Below are positions 15,761-24,487 of a stretch of 64,000 nucleotides of DNA, piece after piece. Numbering within the stretch: position 1 is the stretch's first letter; each line of letters starts with the position of its first letter. A program made the translations under genes and the position numbers. The notes beneath the pieces were generated by a model that searched no databases, was not told the origin of the DNA, and was given only the letters and a program-made list of their open reading frames with translations. The stretch is from the NCBI GenBank assembly GCA_016213945.1, contig JACQZF010000016.1, positions 62,001 through 126,000 of the forward strand. Reading direction: 5' to 3'. Source of the DNA: Nitrospirota bacterium. GTDB taxonomy: Bacteria; Nitrospirota; Thermodesulfovibrionia; UBA6902.

Positions 15761-16219
15761 TTGAAAAAGCTTAACACCCTGATAACAATAATGTCCGTTT
15801 CAATGTTCATCTTTACCGCTGAGTCGTTCGCGCAGATGGGAATGAAATGGAGAGGAAGCGGAGGCTGGGGGATGGGTTCCGCTTACGGCAAGATGTATAA
15901 TCCCCAAACCGTTGAGACCTTAAGCGGCGAGGTGGTCAGCGTCGATAAGATCACCCCGATGAAAGGCATGAATTACGGCGTGCACCTGACCGTTAAAACC
16001 GACAAGGAGACAATCTCTGTCCACCTTGGTCCTGGCTGGTTCATGGAGAACCAGGACATGAAGATTGAGCCTAAAGACAGGATTGATGTCAAAGGCTCAA
16101 GAATTACCTTCCAGGAAAAGCCGGCCCTTATTGCCGCTGAAGTGACTAAAGGCGATGAAACACTGAAACTCAGAGATGAAAACGGCTTCCCCGTATGGAG
16201 CGGCTGGAGAAGAAGATAA
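15761..16219 (+). CDS. Periplasmic OB-fold-like protein of unknown function
   Basis: A 152-residue exported protein: signal peptide to about SFAQ, a Gly/Met/Trp-rich linker, then a beta-rich domain with TLSGEVVSVDKITP, GVHLTVKT, ISVHLGPGWFM and DRIDVKGSRI. It resembles periplasmic OB-fold proteins found near redox genes in metal-reducing bacteria. GGAGGG abuts an ATG at 15755 with no spacer, so the TTG at 15761 (six bases further on, LKKLNTLI) is the more credible start. TATAAT occurs at 15686 as a possible -10. The function is unknown. Confidence 0.6.
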   Translation: MKKLNTLITIMSVSMFIFTAESFAQMGMKWRGSGGWGMGSAYGKMYNPQTVETLSGEVVSVDKITPMKGMNYGVHLTVKTDKETISVHLGPGWFMENQDMKIEPKDRIDVKGSRITFQEKPALIAAEVTKGDETLKLRDENGFPVWSGWRRR

Positions 16220-16267
16220 AATGCAAAGCCCGCCCGTCTTCAGCTAATAATTGAATAATAAGAATTT

Positions 16268-16358
16268 AACCACAGAGGCACGGAGGCTCAGAGGGAGCAA
16301 GTAGAAAACCACGTAGTTCTTACTTTACCTTTCTCCGTGCCTCCGTGTCTCTGTGGTT
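16268..16358. repeat. AACCACAGAG-type inverted repeat (copy 3)
   Basis: Arms AACCACAGAGGCACGGAGG and CCTCCGTGTCTCTGTGGTT; intergenic, just upstream of the UMF1 transporter gene. Confidence 0.8.
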
Positions 16359-16416
16359 TTTTTAAAGCTGCTTTTCAACTAAAGCCGGGTGTACAACTTA
16401 CGCTCCGTGTCTGTAG

Positions 16417-16422
16417 TATAAT
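16417..16422 (+). promoter_or_regulatory. Possible -10 box, nearly leaderless start
   Basis: TATAAT lies 11 bp before the ATG of the UMF1 gene, and no Shine-Dalgarno sequence is visible. If used, transcription would begin within a few bases of the start codon. The -35 region is not convincing. Confidence 0.3.
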
Positions 16423-16433
16423 TAATCCTGATT

Positions 16434-17786
16434 ATGCAGACCGACAACAGGAAAGCAGTCCTTGCCTGGGCGATGTATGACTGGGCCAATTCGGCATTTG
16501 CCACTACGATCATGGCGGGTTTCTTCCCCATTTTCTTCAAGCAGTTCTGGAGCGCAGGCGTTGATACAACCGTGAGCACGGCAAGGCTGGGGCTGGCTAA
16601 TTCCATAGCAGGCACAACCGTGGCATTGCTCGCTCCTCTGCTTGGCGCGATTGCGGACAAAGGGACCTCAAAGAAAAAATTCCTCACCTTCTTCGCTTAC
16701 ATGGGAGTAGTCATGACCTCGTCTTTATACATGGTTTCAAAAGGCGACTGGGCCATTGCGATGACGCTGTATATTTTCGCGATCATCGGGTTTTCCGGCG
16801 GGAATATTTTTTATGATTCGCTGATCACCGCTGTTGTCTCGGAGAAGAGGCTTGATTTTGTCTCGGCGCTCGGCTTTTCCATCGGGTATCTTGGCGGCGG
16901 ACTCCTTTTCGCATTAAATGTGTGGATGACGCTTAGCCCCGCGACCTTCGGAATTGCCGACGCTTCAGAGGCGGTTAAATTTTCATTCTTCTCCGTAGGC
17001 ATCTGGTGGGGAGTATTTTCAATCCCGCTGATCATCTTTGTAAAGGAGCCACGATACCCCCCTATCCCCCCCTTGGTAAGGGGGGGCGACGGGGGGGTAA
17101 ATGAGAAGGCATTATCAGGCATGAACGTGGTCAGGGCAGGGCTTGTTCAATTAAAAAACACCTTTCATGAGATACGTCATCTGAAAACCATATTTCTCTT
17201 TCTCCTTGCATACTGGCTATATATAGACGGGGTGGATACCATCATTGTGATGGCGCTGGATTACGGCATCTCTATCGGCCTGCAGGTAAATGACCTGATC
17301 GTCGCGCTTCTCATTACGCAGTTTGTCGGTTTTCCGTGTGCCATAGGATTCGGTTATCTCGGCGGAAAGATCGGCGCAAAGAAAGCCATTTTTATCGCGA
17401 TAGCCGTGTATTTATTTGTCTCCGTCTGGGGCGCTTTCATGCACAGTAAAAATGAATTCTACATCCTGGCTGTGATAGTCGGCATTGTCCAGGGAGGGGT
17501 CCAGTCCCTGAGCCGCTCGTTCTTTGCGCGGATAATCCCTGTTGAAAAGTCGGCGGAGTATTTCGGGTTCTACAATATGATCGGAAAATTCGCAACTGTG
17601 CTCGGCCCTGTTTTTATGGGCGGGACAGGACTGGTTGTAAGGGCGATGGGCTATAGCAGCGATATAGCCTCGCGCGCGAGCATCACGTCTATCTCGCTGT
17701 TCTTCATAACCGGCGGGATACTATTATCTCTCGTGAATGAAGAAAAAGGAAAAGAAGAAGCAAGATACCTGTCGCAGAAGACGTAG
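16434..17786 (+). CDS. UMF1-family MFS transporter
   Basis: A 450-residue integral membrane protein with about 11-12 helices. It opens with AWAMYDWANSAFATTIMAGFFP, the hallmark of the UMF1/Atg22-like branch of the major facilitator superfamily. The family is linked to amino-acid efflux in yeast, and bacterial substrates are unknown. In the central cytoplasmic loop (about residue 207) a palindromic repeat encodes PPIPPLVRGGDGG without breaking the frame. The loop position explains why the insertion is tolerated. It is monocistronic between repeats. Confidence 0.85.
   Translation: MQTDNRKAVLAWAMYDWANSAFATTIMAGFFPIFFKQFWSAGVDTTVSTARLGLANSIAGTTVALLAPLLGAIADKGTSKKKFLTFFAYMGVVMTSSLYMVSKGDWAIAMTLYIFAIIGFSGGNIFYDSLITAVVSEKRLDFVSALGFSIGYLGGGLLFALNVWMTLSPATFGIADASEAVKFSFFSVGIWWGVFSIPLIIFVKEPRYPPIPPLVRGGDGGVNEKALSGMNVVRAGLVQLKNTFHEIRHLKTIFLFLLAYWLYIDGVDTIIVMALDYGISIGLQVNDLIVALLITQFVGFPCAIGFGYLGGKIGAKKAIFIAIAVYLFVSVWGAFMHSKNEFYILAVIVGIVQGGVQSLSRSFFARIIPVEKSAEYFGFYNMIGKFATVLGPVFMGGTGLVVRAMGYSSDIASRASITSISLFFITGGILLSLVNEEKGKEEARYLSQKT
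17055..17099. repeat. In-frame G/C-tract palindrome in the UMF1 gene
   Basis: TACCCCCC...CCCTTGGTAAGGG...GGGGGGGTA, nearly identical to the element in napG, and translated as PPIPPLVRGGDGG. Confidence 0.7.
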
Positions 17787-17811
17787 GAAAATATTTTCAT
17801 CCTTTCATATT

Positions 17812-17841
17812 GTAGGGACGGGTTTGAAACCCGCCCTTACT
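17812..17841. repeat. GGGCGGGTTT-type palindrome
   Basis: GGGACGGGTTTGAAACCCGCCC forms a compact hairpin in the 3' region of the transporter gene. It is the same family as the perfect palindrome inside the amidase gene at 38905. The rest of 17787-18078 holds no supportable gene. Confidence 0.55.
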
Positions 17842-18078
17842 TAATTCAACCAGAAAGCGAGATTGAGAGAAATTGACAGAAATGTTTCTTACTGTTATTG
17901 GCAATACCTGCAATTTAATAATTCAGAAGATGCAACAGCTTGATGATTAACGATAGGAAGGAGCAAAATTTGATTCAGAAAGATACTTTGAGGCCTTGTA
18001 AGAATTATGTCCTCCCCTCTAATACAATCAATAGATTTATCCGATAATATGAATAGATACTTTATGCCGGGGTGAGTT

Positions 18079-18285
18079 ATGAAAAGTGATGACAAAAATT
18101 CCAAAACGTATAAACTTCGATTTGGTGAAATTGCAATAATGAAGGGATTTCTCACCACATCACAATTGGAAGGAGCCTTATCAGAAAAAATAGGATATAG
18201 GCCTATAGGAGAGATCGTTTTAGAGAGAGGCTGGATGACATTAGATCAAATAGATATGGTTTTGGAAGAACTCAACAGTAAATAA
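18079..18285 (+). CDS. 68-residue MshEN-like helix-loop protein
   Basis: A small soluble protein, essentially one copy of a module with RFGEIAIMKGFLTTSQLEGAL and RPIGEIVLERGWMTLDQI. This resembles the N-terminal MshEN/GspE-type motif known in type II secretion ATPases and as a c-di-GMP-binding module in MshE. Two similar units occur inside CheA at the far end of the window. GGGGTGAG precedes the ATG. It stands alone between the UMF1 transporter and the PEP-CTERM gene. A regulatory or adaptor role is an inference. Confidence 0.6.
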   Translation: MKSDDKNSKTYKLRFGEIAIMKGFLTTSQLEGALSEKIGYRPIGEIVLERGWMTLDQIDMVLEELNSK

Positions 18286-18316
18286 ACGCCAACATTCTAA
18301 TCCTGATAACAAAACC

Positions 18317-19018
18317 TTACCTTTTTCTTTTCAAATATCTTCTTCCTGCTAAAAGTGTTCCACCAGCAAGAAAAAGAATAGAGCTTATCGGTTCAGGAAC
18401 AACCGTTGCACTCCCGACCCATCCACTGCCATCGCCGGTAGTGATGCCCTGGATGTGTGCCGCTGCAAAATAGGTACCGTTGCCACCAGCAGGTGCACTC
18501 GTAAAGTTGAAAGATGAAGCATTAATTATCCCTCCGGTGCCGTATTTGATATCGTAAATTATCGTCTCGTTATCAGTGAATCTGGAAGCAAAGTCTCCCG
18601 GAGGCGGCGGCATGTCAAAATTGATATCATATAAGCCGTCTCCATCTGCCTGGTAGGCGTTAGAGCTCCCGGTTACCGAATTTGGTGCAGCAGCAGAGGT
18701 GTTCACCGCATTGAAAGAGAGCAGAGATGCGTTCAGTGACGGGTCGAGATTGAAATACATATGAGTTGAGGATTCATTACCTGGATCCAGATTTGCAGCG
18801 AAAATAGTCAGTCTGACATCATACCCCGAAGCGGCAGCGGTATCGTCAAACGTCGCGATTAACCATGGCGCAGAGCCTGCAGGGCTGGTCCCGCTGAACG
18901 TAACATCATAATTGAAAGTAAGAGAGCTTCCCTGAGCTTGAACAGCCATTAGTGCCGTAAAGATAAATAATAAAGCAGGGAGTAGAATAATTTTTGATAT
19001 GTTTGTCATTTTTTTCAT
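18317..19018 (-). CDS. PEP-CTERM sorted exported protein
   Basis: A 233-residue protein with an N-terminal signal peptide (to about AQGSS), a low-complexity beta-rich body and a C-terminal VVPEPISSILFLAGG helix ending RRYLKRKR. This is the PEP-CTERM tripartite sorting tag recognised by exosortase, which cuts at the PEP motif and anchors or releases the protein at the surface. ATG 19018 with AAGGAGAGG upstream is preferred over an upstream in-frame start. No exosortase gene is in the window. The 209-bp upstream gap is very AT-rich and probably holds the promoter. Confidence 0.8.
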   Translation of the reverse strand: MKKMTNISKIILLPALLFIFTALMAVQAQGSSLTFNYDVTFSGTSPAGSAPWLIATFDDTAAASGYDVRLTIFAANLDPGNESSTHMYFNLDPSLNASLLSFNAVNTSAAAPNSVTGSSNAYQADGDGLYDINFDMPPPPGDFASRFTDNETIIYDIKYGTGGIINASSFNFTSAPAGGNGTYFAAAHIQGITTGDGSGWVGSATVVPEPISSILFLAGGTLLAGRRYLKRKR

Positions 19019-19227
19019 AAAAGTCCTCTCCTTATACAGGACATGTAATAAAAGCATTTAGTATCAGATAAATTTAAATTACATTTTATATGTCTATATG
19101 TCAACTATATAAATTTTATAAGTAATATAAGATTTATATATTAGTATAGTTGCGCAAATAGGCTTTCACATTTATTCTGAGTAGACGGAAAACTCTATTG
19201 TGAGATGAGCACGTAAAAAAGGCAGAA

Positions 19228-19626
19228 CTAATCACTCACGATCTTTACCGTCGCCCTTCTGTGTCTCGGGCCGTCGAATTCGCAGAAGAACACTGATTGC
19301 CACGTGCCGAGAAGGAGCTTGCCCCCGTCAATAATAACTGTCTGTGAAGAGCCGGCAAGGGTGGATTTGATGTGGGCGTCGGAATTGCCTTCGGTATGCA
19401 GATAATTGGCGCTGTGCGGGACCAATTTGCTGAGAGCTACCTGAATGTCTTTCACAACAGAAGGGTCCGCGCCTTCGTTTATTGTCACGCCTGCTGTTGT
19501 GTGAGGCACATAGATACAGCACATGCCGCTTTCTATTCCGGCTTCATCTATGAGCGCCTGCAATTCAGCAGTAATGTCCACAAATTCGTTCCGGGACCTT
19601 GTCTTGATGTTGATATTTTTTACCAT
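19228..19626 (-). CDS. yjbQ: YjbQ/UPF0047 family protein
   Basis: A 132-residue protein with the UPF0047 core: CCIYVPHTTAGVTINEGADPSV, NSDAHIKSTLAGSSQTV and LLLGTWQSVFFCEFDGPRHRR. The clustered His and Glu residues form the active site. E. coli YjbQ has weak thiamine-phosphate synthase activity, but the physiological substrate is unsettled. It is a complete, single-domain copy. It shares the minus strand with the lpxK block, separated by a palindromic repeat. Confidence 0.88.
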   Translation of the reverse strand: MVKNINIKTRSRNEFVDITAELQALIDEAGIESGMCCIYVPHTTAGVTINEGADPSVVKDIQVALSKLVPHSANYLHTEGNSDAHIKSTLAGSSQTVIIDGGKLLLGTWQSVFFCEFDGPRHRRATVKIVSD

Positions 19627-19636
19627 CTCTTCCTCC

Positions 19637-19722
19637 GTCTGTCATTCCGGCTTGTCCGGAATCATTCTTCTTTGCACCGCAGCTTCGTCGTCAAGAAGGA
19701 TTCCCGGCAAGCGGGAATGACA
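19637..19722. repeat. REP-like inverted repeat overlapping the lpxK 3' end
   Basis: GTCATTCCGGCTTGTCCGGAATC and its inverted partner GATTCCCGGCAAGCGGGAATG pair across a 40-nt loop. The partner encodes the last nine residues of LpxK. Related copies lie at 9792-9830, 23283-23397 and 33249-33309. Confidence 0.75.
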
Positions 19723-20815
19723 AATCAAAAATATAATTATAAAAATCATCCTCAGCAGTAAATTCAATCCTGAGTGCGAATATGTTGTCAGGCAGTTGCA
19801 GGTCCCGGAGCTTCACAAAATCTTTCTCAGTTGTAATGATGTCCAGCCCGGCTGCCCAGGATATTATTTTATCAATATCACGCTGTTTATAAATATAGTG
19901 GTCTCTGAAGGATTTGAAATCAGCGATACTGGCCCCATTTGAAATTAATGTATCTTTGAAATATTGCGGATTGGCAATGCCGGCAAACGCATAGACATTT
20001 TTGTTCTTTAAAACATCGAGGCCTATTGGTTCCTTGGACGCGTTAACAACGGCTGTGGGTTTATGCGAAGCTGTGTACACCGGTGCTTGCTGATTATATC
20101 TTTTAATTTTTTGAACAAGATTTGAGAGAGACTCCCTGCTGATCATGTCAGCTTTTGTGATTACCATGATACTCGCCCGCTTAAGAGATTCAAGAGGTTC
20201 TCTCAGCCTGCCTTCCGGGAAGAGTTTTTCATTTCCGAATGGATTGACCGCGTCAACGAGGACTATGTCAATGTCCCTGTGAAGCGCCCAGTGCTGAAAG
20301 CCGTCGTCGAGAATGAAGATCAGTGACGGGTAACGGGTGACGGGTGACGGGTTTGCAGGGGCAAACGGCTGTTCGGCCCTATCGGATTCTGAGAAAAGAT
20401 GTTCAATAGCAAAAAGCCCCCCCTTGTATCTGTCCGCGCATTTGACTATGGGGACATCTTTTAATCTATCAGCCAGTAACACCGGCTCATCCCCGGCGTC
20501 AATTCCGGTGCAGATAACTACCCCCCCTATGCCCCCCCTTGTTAAGGGGGGGATGTCTGTGTTCTGTGCCCTGTGTTCTGTTGCCTGAACAAAGCACGGC
20601 CCTTTCACTTTGCCTTTATATCCTCTTGTTAAAATGCACGGCATGAGCCCACGCTTTATTGCCTCCTCTGCAATTGCTATCACGGCAGGGGTCTTGCCTG
20701 TGCCGCCGAGGGTTATATTGCCGACGCTGATGACTTTCGCAGGCAATCTCCCCGGCTTAACAAATGACCTTTTGCATCTGAGCCCTAAACCATATATTCC
20801 GCTAAGTAGTCCCAA
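19691..20815 (-). CDS. lpxK: Tetraacyldisaccharide 4'-kinase
   Basis: Membrane-associated lipid A kinase that adds the 4' phosphate to the tetraacyl disaccharide. It has LSGIYGLGLR near the N-terminus, the Walker-A-like VGNITLGGTGKTP, and the FILDDGFQHW and ITTEKDFVKL motifs. Codon TTG at 20815 is chosen because GAGGT lies 5 bases upstream and the overlap with waaA is then only 14 bp; an ATG at 20911 would give a 110-bp overlap. The reading frame contains a PPLTRGGIGG insert and a (GTGACGG)n-encoded segment, and the C-terminal SFPLAGNPS comes from a REP-like repeat. Confidence 0.85.
   Translation of the reverse strand: MGLLSGIYGLGLRCKRSFVKPGRLPAKVISVGNITLGGTGKTPAVIAIAEEAIKRGLMPCILTRGYKGKVKGPCFVQATEHRAQNTDIPPLTRGGIGGVVICTGIDAGDEPVLLADRLKDVPIVKCADRYKGGLFAIEHLFSESDRAEQPFAPANPSPVTRYPSLIFILDDGFQHWALHRDIDIVLVDAVNPFGNEKLFPEGRLREPLESLKRASIMVITKADMISRESLSNLVQKIKRYNQQAPVYTASHKPTAVVNASKEPIGLDVLKNKNVYAFAGIANPQYFKDTLISNGASIADFKSFRDHYIYKQRDIDKIISWAAGLDIITTEKDFVKLRDLQLPDNIFALRIEFTAEDDFYNYIFDLSFPLAGNPS
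20322..20352. repeat. Short tandem repeat in lpxK
   Basis: GTGACGGGTAACGGGTGACGG-like 7-bp units repeat about four times. They are read in frame as a NPSPVTRYPS segment between conserved LpxK motifs. Confidence 0.55.
20518..20585. repeat. In-frame G/C-tract palindrome plus CTGTGTTCTG repeat in lpxK
   Basis: A C-run/TTGTTAA/G-run palindrome followed by GTCTGTGTTCTGTGCC-type repeats. It is translated as a Gln/Arg/Asn-containing stretch then PPLTRGGIGG, inserted between two LpxK motifs. Confidence 0.65.
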
Positions 20816-22115
20816 TGAAACCTCGAACCAGTTCGATGGCCCTTTTGACCGCGCCGGAATTTTTTTCAACGAGCGCCTTTGCGATTTGTCCCATACGGGC
20901 GGCCTTTTCATTATTGTTCAATAGATTGTTGACTGTTATTGAAATATCATTTGCGTCTTTGACCATAAGAGCGGCGGACTTTTCAAGAAACTCTCCTGCC
21001 ATCGGGAAATTATCCATGCAGGGGCCGAAGATTACCGGCCTGGCCCAGTAAGCCGGCTCTAAAATATTGTGTCCCCCTTTTGGCACGAGACTGCCGCCTA
21101 TGAATGCTATTGAGGCCTTTGAAAAAACATGCGGCAACTCCCCGATGGTATCGAGAAGGATGATGTCCGGGAAAATCCCCCCTTGCCCCCCTTTGTCAAA
21201 GGGGGGGATAATTGTTCCCCTCTCAGGCAAAGAGGGGATAGGGGAGATTTTGTCTATGTTCTGCATTTCCGTCCGTCTGATAAAATTCAGGTTTCTCCTG
21301 CTGATAATCTCCGCGACTTCGTCAAACCTCTCAGGGTGCCTCGGGGCAATGATGAGTTTTAGATCAGGATGTTTTTGTTTTATTACTTCATATGCATCAA
21401 AGATTATTTCTTCTTCGCCTTTGTGGGTGCTTGCGGCGAGCAGGATCTTGCCTTCGACATTATCCAGCCAGTCTAAATGTCCCGATTTGTCCAAGTCGAT
21501 ATCAAACTTAAAATTTCCCATGACGCCGACCTTGTGTTTATGAGCGCCGATTGCGATGATCCTTTCAGCGTCACCCTTGCCCTGCATGTAGAAGAAATCA
21601 ATATTCGACAGAAACTTCCACATTAAAAAACTTAGCCGCCTGTATCCCTTAAATGATTTATGCGATATCCGGCCGTTTAAAATAATGATCTTGGAGCCCG
21701 CTCTTTTTAATGCATGAAAGAGGGCAGGCCAGAGTTCCGTTTCTATTGTTATGAAGATTTGGGGCTTCAATAAATTGACAACCCGTTTAACGCAGACCCC
21801 CGTATCCAGCGGCATATACATAATCCTGCCAGCCTCAGGGAATTTCTCCCGCGCGACCTTTTGTCCCGTATACGTAGTTGTGGAGAGCGCAATCCGTTTA
21901 CCGGGGAATTCTTTCTTCAGCATTTTTAAAAAAGGCACGCACGCGATAACTTCTCCAACCGAGACCGCGTGGACCCATATGTCCGTTTTTTCATAAGTGG
22001 AGAGGCCGAGGCGTTCGCTTATAAATGCTCGCCTGTTTTCCGGTCCTTTTTTAAACAGGAGTTTCGGAAGGTAAAGAAGAACCGCTATGGCGGAAATGAA
22101 ATTATACAGCAGCAT
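20802..22115 (-). CDS. waaA: Kdo transferase (GT30)
   Basis: A 437-residue 3-deoxy-D-manno-octulosonic acid transferase that attaches Kdo to lipid IVA at the inner membrane. An N-terminal hydrophobic anchor is followed by WVHAVSVGEVIACVPF, IETELWPALFHAL, NGRISHKS and a C-terminal GGSLVPKGGHNILEPAYW donor-site motif. Upstream of that motif, at about residues 290-315, a double repeat encodes PSLPERGTIIPPFDKGGQGG. This is a tolerated insert in a loop. It is transcribed lpxB, waaA, lpxK with gaps of a few bases or overlaps, so one lipid A operon is likely. Confidence 0.92.
   Translation of the reverse strand: MLLYNFISAIAVLLYLPKLLFKKGPENRRAFISERLGLSTYEKTDIWVHAVSVGEVIACVPFLKMLKKEFPGKRIALSTTTYTGQKVAREKFPEAGRIMYMPLDTGVCVKRVVNLLKPQIFITIETELWPALFHALKRAGSKIIILNGRISHKSFKGYRRLSFLMWKFLSNIDFFYMQGKGDAERIIAIGAHKHKVGVMGNFKFDIDLDKSGHLDWLDNVEGKILLAASTHKGEEEIIFDAYEVIKQKHPDLKLIIAPRHPERFDEVAEIISRRNLNFIRRTEMQNIDKISPIPSLPERGTIIPPFDKGGQGGIFPDIILLDTIGELPHVFSKASIAFIGGSLVPKGGHNILEPAYWARPVIFGPCMDNFPMAGEFLEKSAALMVKDANDISITVNNLLNNNEKAARMGQIAKALVEKNSGAVKRAIELVRGFIGTT
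21171..21250. repeat. In-frame double palindrome in waaA
   Basis: Two adjacent C-run/G-run palindromes, one centred on TTTGTCAAAG and one on CTCAGGCAAAGAG. They are read in frame in WaaA as PERGTIIPPFDKGGQGG. Confidence 0.65.
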
Positions 22116-22118
22116 TTT

Positions 22119-23246
22119 TTACCATCCCGCCATTTCCCCGACAATCGAGGCTACCCTTTGAGTAGGCCTCTTACCCTGCATGATCTCCCGGATTTTTTTC
22201 AGAGAGGCAATCATTTCATCTCTGTACTGCTGATCTCTCAGGATTTTCTTCAGCTCCGAAAAGACCCTGTCAGGATTCGCATCCTTTTGCAACAATTCTT
22301 CAACAACCTGTCTGCCGGACAGGATATTGACCAGCGAGATGAATTTGACCTTCACAAACAATTTAACAAGATGAAAAGTAACCGGAGATACTTTGTAAAA
22401 AACAACCATCGGCGTGCCTAAAAGCGCGGTCTCAAGCGTTGCAGTGCCTGAAGCCACTGCGGATGCCTCTGAGCAGGCAATGGCCTCAGTAGTGCGTCCC
22501 CGAATTATTTTGACATAGTCCGGCAACCCTTCAGGGAGACCGGATTCGGTAGTGAGAGGAACGGCTATTTGAACATCGGGGAATTCATGATGGATCTTCC
22601 CGGCAATTTCTTTGATGATTGCCTGATGTCTTTTGATTTCACCGGGCCTGCTTCCCGGAAGCAGGGTGACCACCTCTTTATCCGTGTCAAGTCCGAGACT
22701 TTTCTTTATATCTTCCTTTGTCAGGGGAATATTTATTGTCTCTGCAACAGGATGCCCGACAAATTCGCAGGGCAGGCCGGTATTTTTGTAATAGTCCACT
22801 TCAAACGGAAACAGTACCGCCATCCTGTTTACCAACGCTGCAATCTTCTTTACCCTTCCGCCGCGCCATGCCCACACCTGAGGACTGACGTAATAAAGTA
22901 TTGGAATGCCCGCCGCCTTTGCCCTCCGGGCAAGTGCAATATTGAAGTCTGGATAATCTATGAGGACGAGGACATCGGGTTTTTTCTGAAGCAGCGCCTC
23001 GGTTGCCGTCCTGAGAGTGTTTTTGATTTCGCTTAAATGCCTGACGGCCTCAACAATGCCGACTACATGTGAAACAGGGGCAATGAGCGAAACGCCTTCA
23101 TTTTTCATACGGGAGCCGCCGATGCCGAAGATCTCAGCATCAGGCCAGCGTCGTTTAACCTCCCTGCTCAGCATGGCGCCGTATAGCTCCCCGGACGCCT
23201 CGCCCGCGCTTATCATCAGCTTTCTTGACACCACATAAAATATCAT
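22119..23246 (-). CDS. lpxB: Lipid-A-disaccharide synthase
   Basis: A 375-residue GT19 enzyme condensing UDP-2,3-diacylglucosamine with lipid X. Signature motifs are ISAGEASGELYGAML at the N-terminus, YYVSPQVWAWRGGRVKKI in the middle and SGTATLETALLGTPMVV near the C-terminus. ATG 23246 gives a family-like N-terminus; no clear Shine-Dalgarno is visible for any start. waaA begins 3 bp after the stop, so the genes are cotranscribed. The upstream gap to 23541 is filled with REP-like repeats. Confidence 0.92.
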   Translation of the reverse strand: MIFYVVSRKLMISAGEASGELYGAMLSREVKRRWPDAEIFGIGGSRMKNEGVSLIAPVSHVVGIVEAVRHLSEIKNTLRTATEALLQKKPDVLVLIDYPDFNIALARRAKAAGIPILYYVSPQVWAWRGGRVKKIAALVNRMAVLFPFEVDYYKNTGLPCEFVGHPVAETINIPLTKEDIKKSLGLDTDKEVVTLLPGSRPGEIKRHQAIIKEIAGKIHHEFPDVQIAVPLTTESGLPEGLPDYVKIIRGRTTEAIACSEASAVASGTATLETALLGTPMVVFYKVSPVTFHLVKLFVKVKFISLVNILSGRQVVEELLQKDANPDRVFSELKKILRDQQYRDEMIASLKKIREIMQGKRPTQRVASIVGEMAGW

Positions 23247-23282
23247 TAATCGGAGGGTTAGTTCAATGCATTGCACATTTGT

Positions 23283-23397
23283 TTGTCATTCCCGCTTGTC
23301 GGGAATCCTTCTTTCATCTGTCATGCTGGCTTGTCCAGCATCTTTCTTCATGATGATTCCGAACAAGTCGGAATGACTGGACAAGCCGGAATGACAG
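23283..23397. repeat. Cluster of REP-like palindromes
   Basis: GTCATTCCCGCTTGTCGGGAATC followed by GTCATGCTGGCTTGTCCAGCATC and then their inverted partners GATTCCGAACAAGTCGGAATGAC and GACAAGCCGGAATGAC. This is a compound long hairpin between divergent genes. Confidence 0.75.
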
Positions 23398-23541
23398 AAA
23401 TGGACGAAGGTTATCGTATAAATTCTCACAATTCAGGGATAAGTGTATTTACCACTTACGGAATTGGATATATAATTAAAAATAAAGGGGGGTATAAGAT
23501 TAAGGTGTTTCACTGAACATACCCAAGTGAAGGGGGTCGCG

Positions 23542-24480
23542 GTGGTCAAGAAAATATTTAATCTGTTACTCATCCCTCTGATTCTCACCGTTATTGTCAA
23601 CTGCAAAAAAGCTGAATCCCAGAAAGTAAATCTCGCAAAAAAAGAAACCACAACGCCAGTCAAAAAGCCGTCAAACGGAAAATCTGTCAGAATCGCGGTC
23701 GGCGGAATGATTACCCCCAAGGAAGGTTTTGCCTATTACCGCAGGCTCCTCGATTATATAGGTGAGAAATTGGACCGGCATGTGGAATTTGTGGACAGGG
23801 ACAATTATGCAGAGATAAATGAACTGTTGAAGAATGGAGAAATAGAAGCTGCTTTTGTATGCGGCGGCCCTTATGTTGAGGGGCATAAGGAATTCGGGAT
23901 GGAGCTTTTAGCCGCCCCTCTGGTCTACGGCGAGGCTGTGTATTATTCCTATATCATCGTAAATCAGGATAGCCCCATACACATGTTTCAGCAATTACGT
24001 GGTAAAAGGTTTGCCTTCACAGACCCGATGTCCAACAGCGGCCAACTGGTCCCTACTTACATGCTGGCAATGATGAACGAGACTCCTGACACATTTTTTA
24101 AATCATATATATTCACCCAGTCGCATGATAAAGCGATAAAAGCAGTAGCGCAGGGAATTGTTGACGGCGCGGCAGTGGACAGCCTGATATGGGAATACGC
24201 CAGCCGCACGAATCCTGTATTTACCTCAAAAACAAGGATCATAAAAAAATCACTCCCTTACGGGATCCCGCCGGTGGTAGTCCGCCGGGGATTGGATCCG
24301 GAACTGAAGGAAGCTTTAAGACAGATATATCTTAACGTGCACAATGACAAAAAAGGCAGGGAGATCCTCGATCATATGATGATAGACAAATTCATTCCCA
24401 TAGACGACAGCGCTTATGATTCAATCAGGGAGATGAAGGCGTGGGTTGCCAAACAGGCGTTAGGGAAGAAATCAAAGTAG
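23542..24480 (+). CDS. PhnD-like periplasmic binding lipoprotein
   Basis: A 312-residue type II periplasmic-binding fold of the phosphonate/phosphite-binding PhnD family. Signal and lipobox (VIVNC) come first, then RIAVGGMITPKEGFAYYRRLLDYIGEKL, FVCGGPYVEG, LRGKRFAFTDPMSNSG and GIVDGAAVDSLIWEY. GTG 23542 has AAGGGGGT four bases upstream and is preferred to the GTG at 23527. No ABC permease or ATPase follows. Instead a HAMP-GAF-GGDEF gene starts 7 bp downstream, so this protein probably presents a ligand to that sensor rather than feeding a transporter. Confidence 0.83.
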   Translation: MVKKIFNLLLIPLILTVIVNCKKAESQKVNLAKKETTTPVKKPSNGKSVRIAVGGMITPKEGFAYYRRLLDYIGEKLDRHVEFVDRDNYAEINELLKNGEIEAAFVCGGPYVEGHKEFGMELLAAPLVYGEAVYYSYIIVNQDSPIHMFQQLRGKRFAFTDPMSNSGQLVPTYMLAMMNETPDTFFKSYIFTQSHDKAIKAVAQGIVDGAAVDSLIWEYASRTNPVFTSKTRIIKKSLPYGIPPVVVRRGLDPELKEALRQIYLNVHNDKKGREILDHMMIDKFIPIDDSAYDSIREMKAWVAKQALGKKSK

Positions 24481-24487
24481 ATAACTT

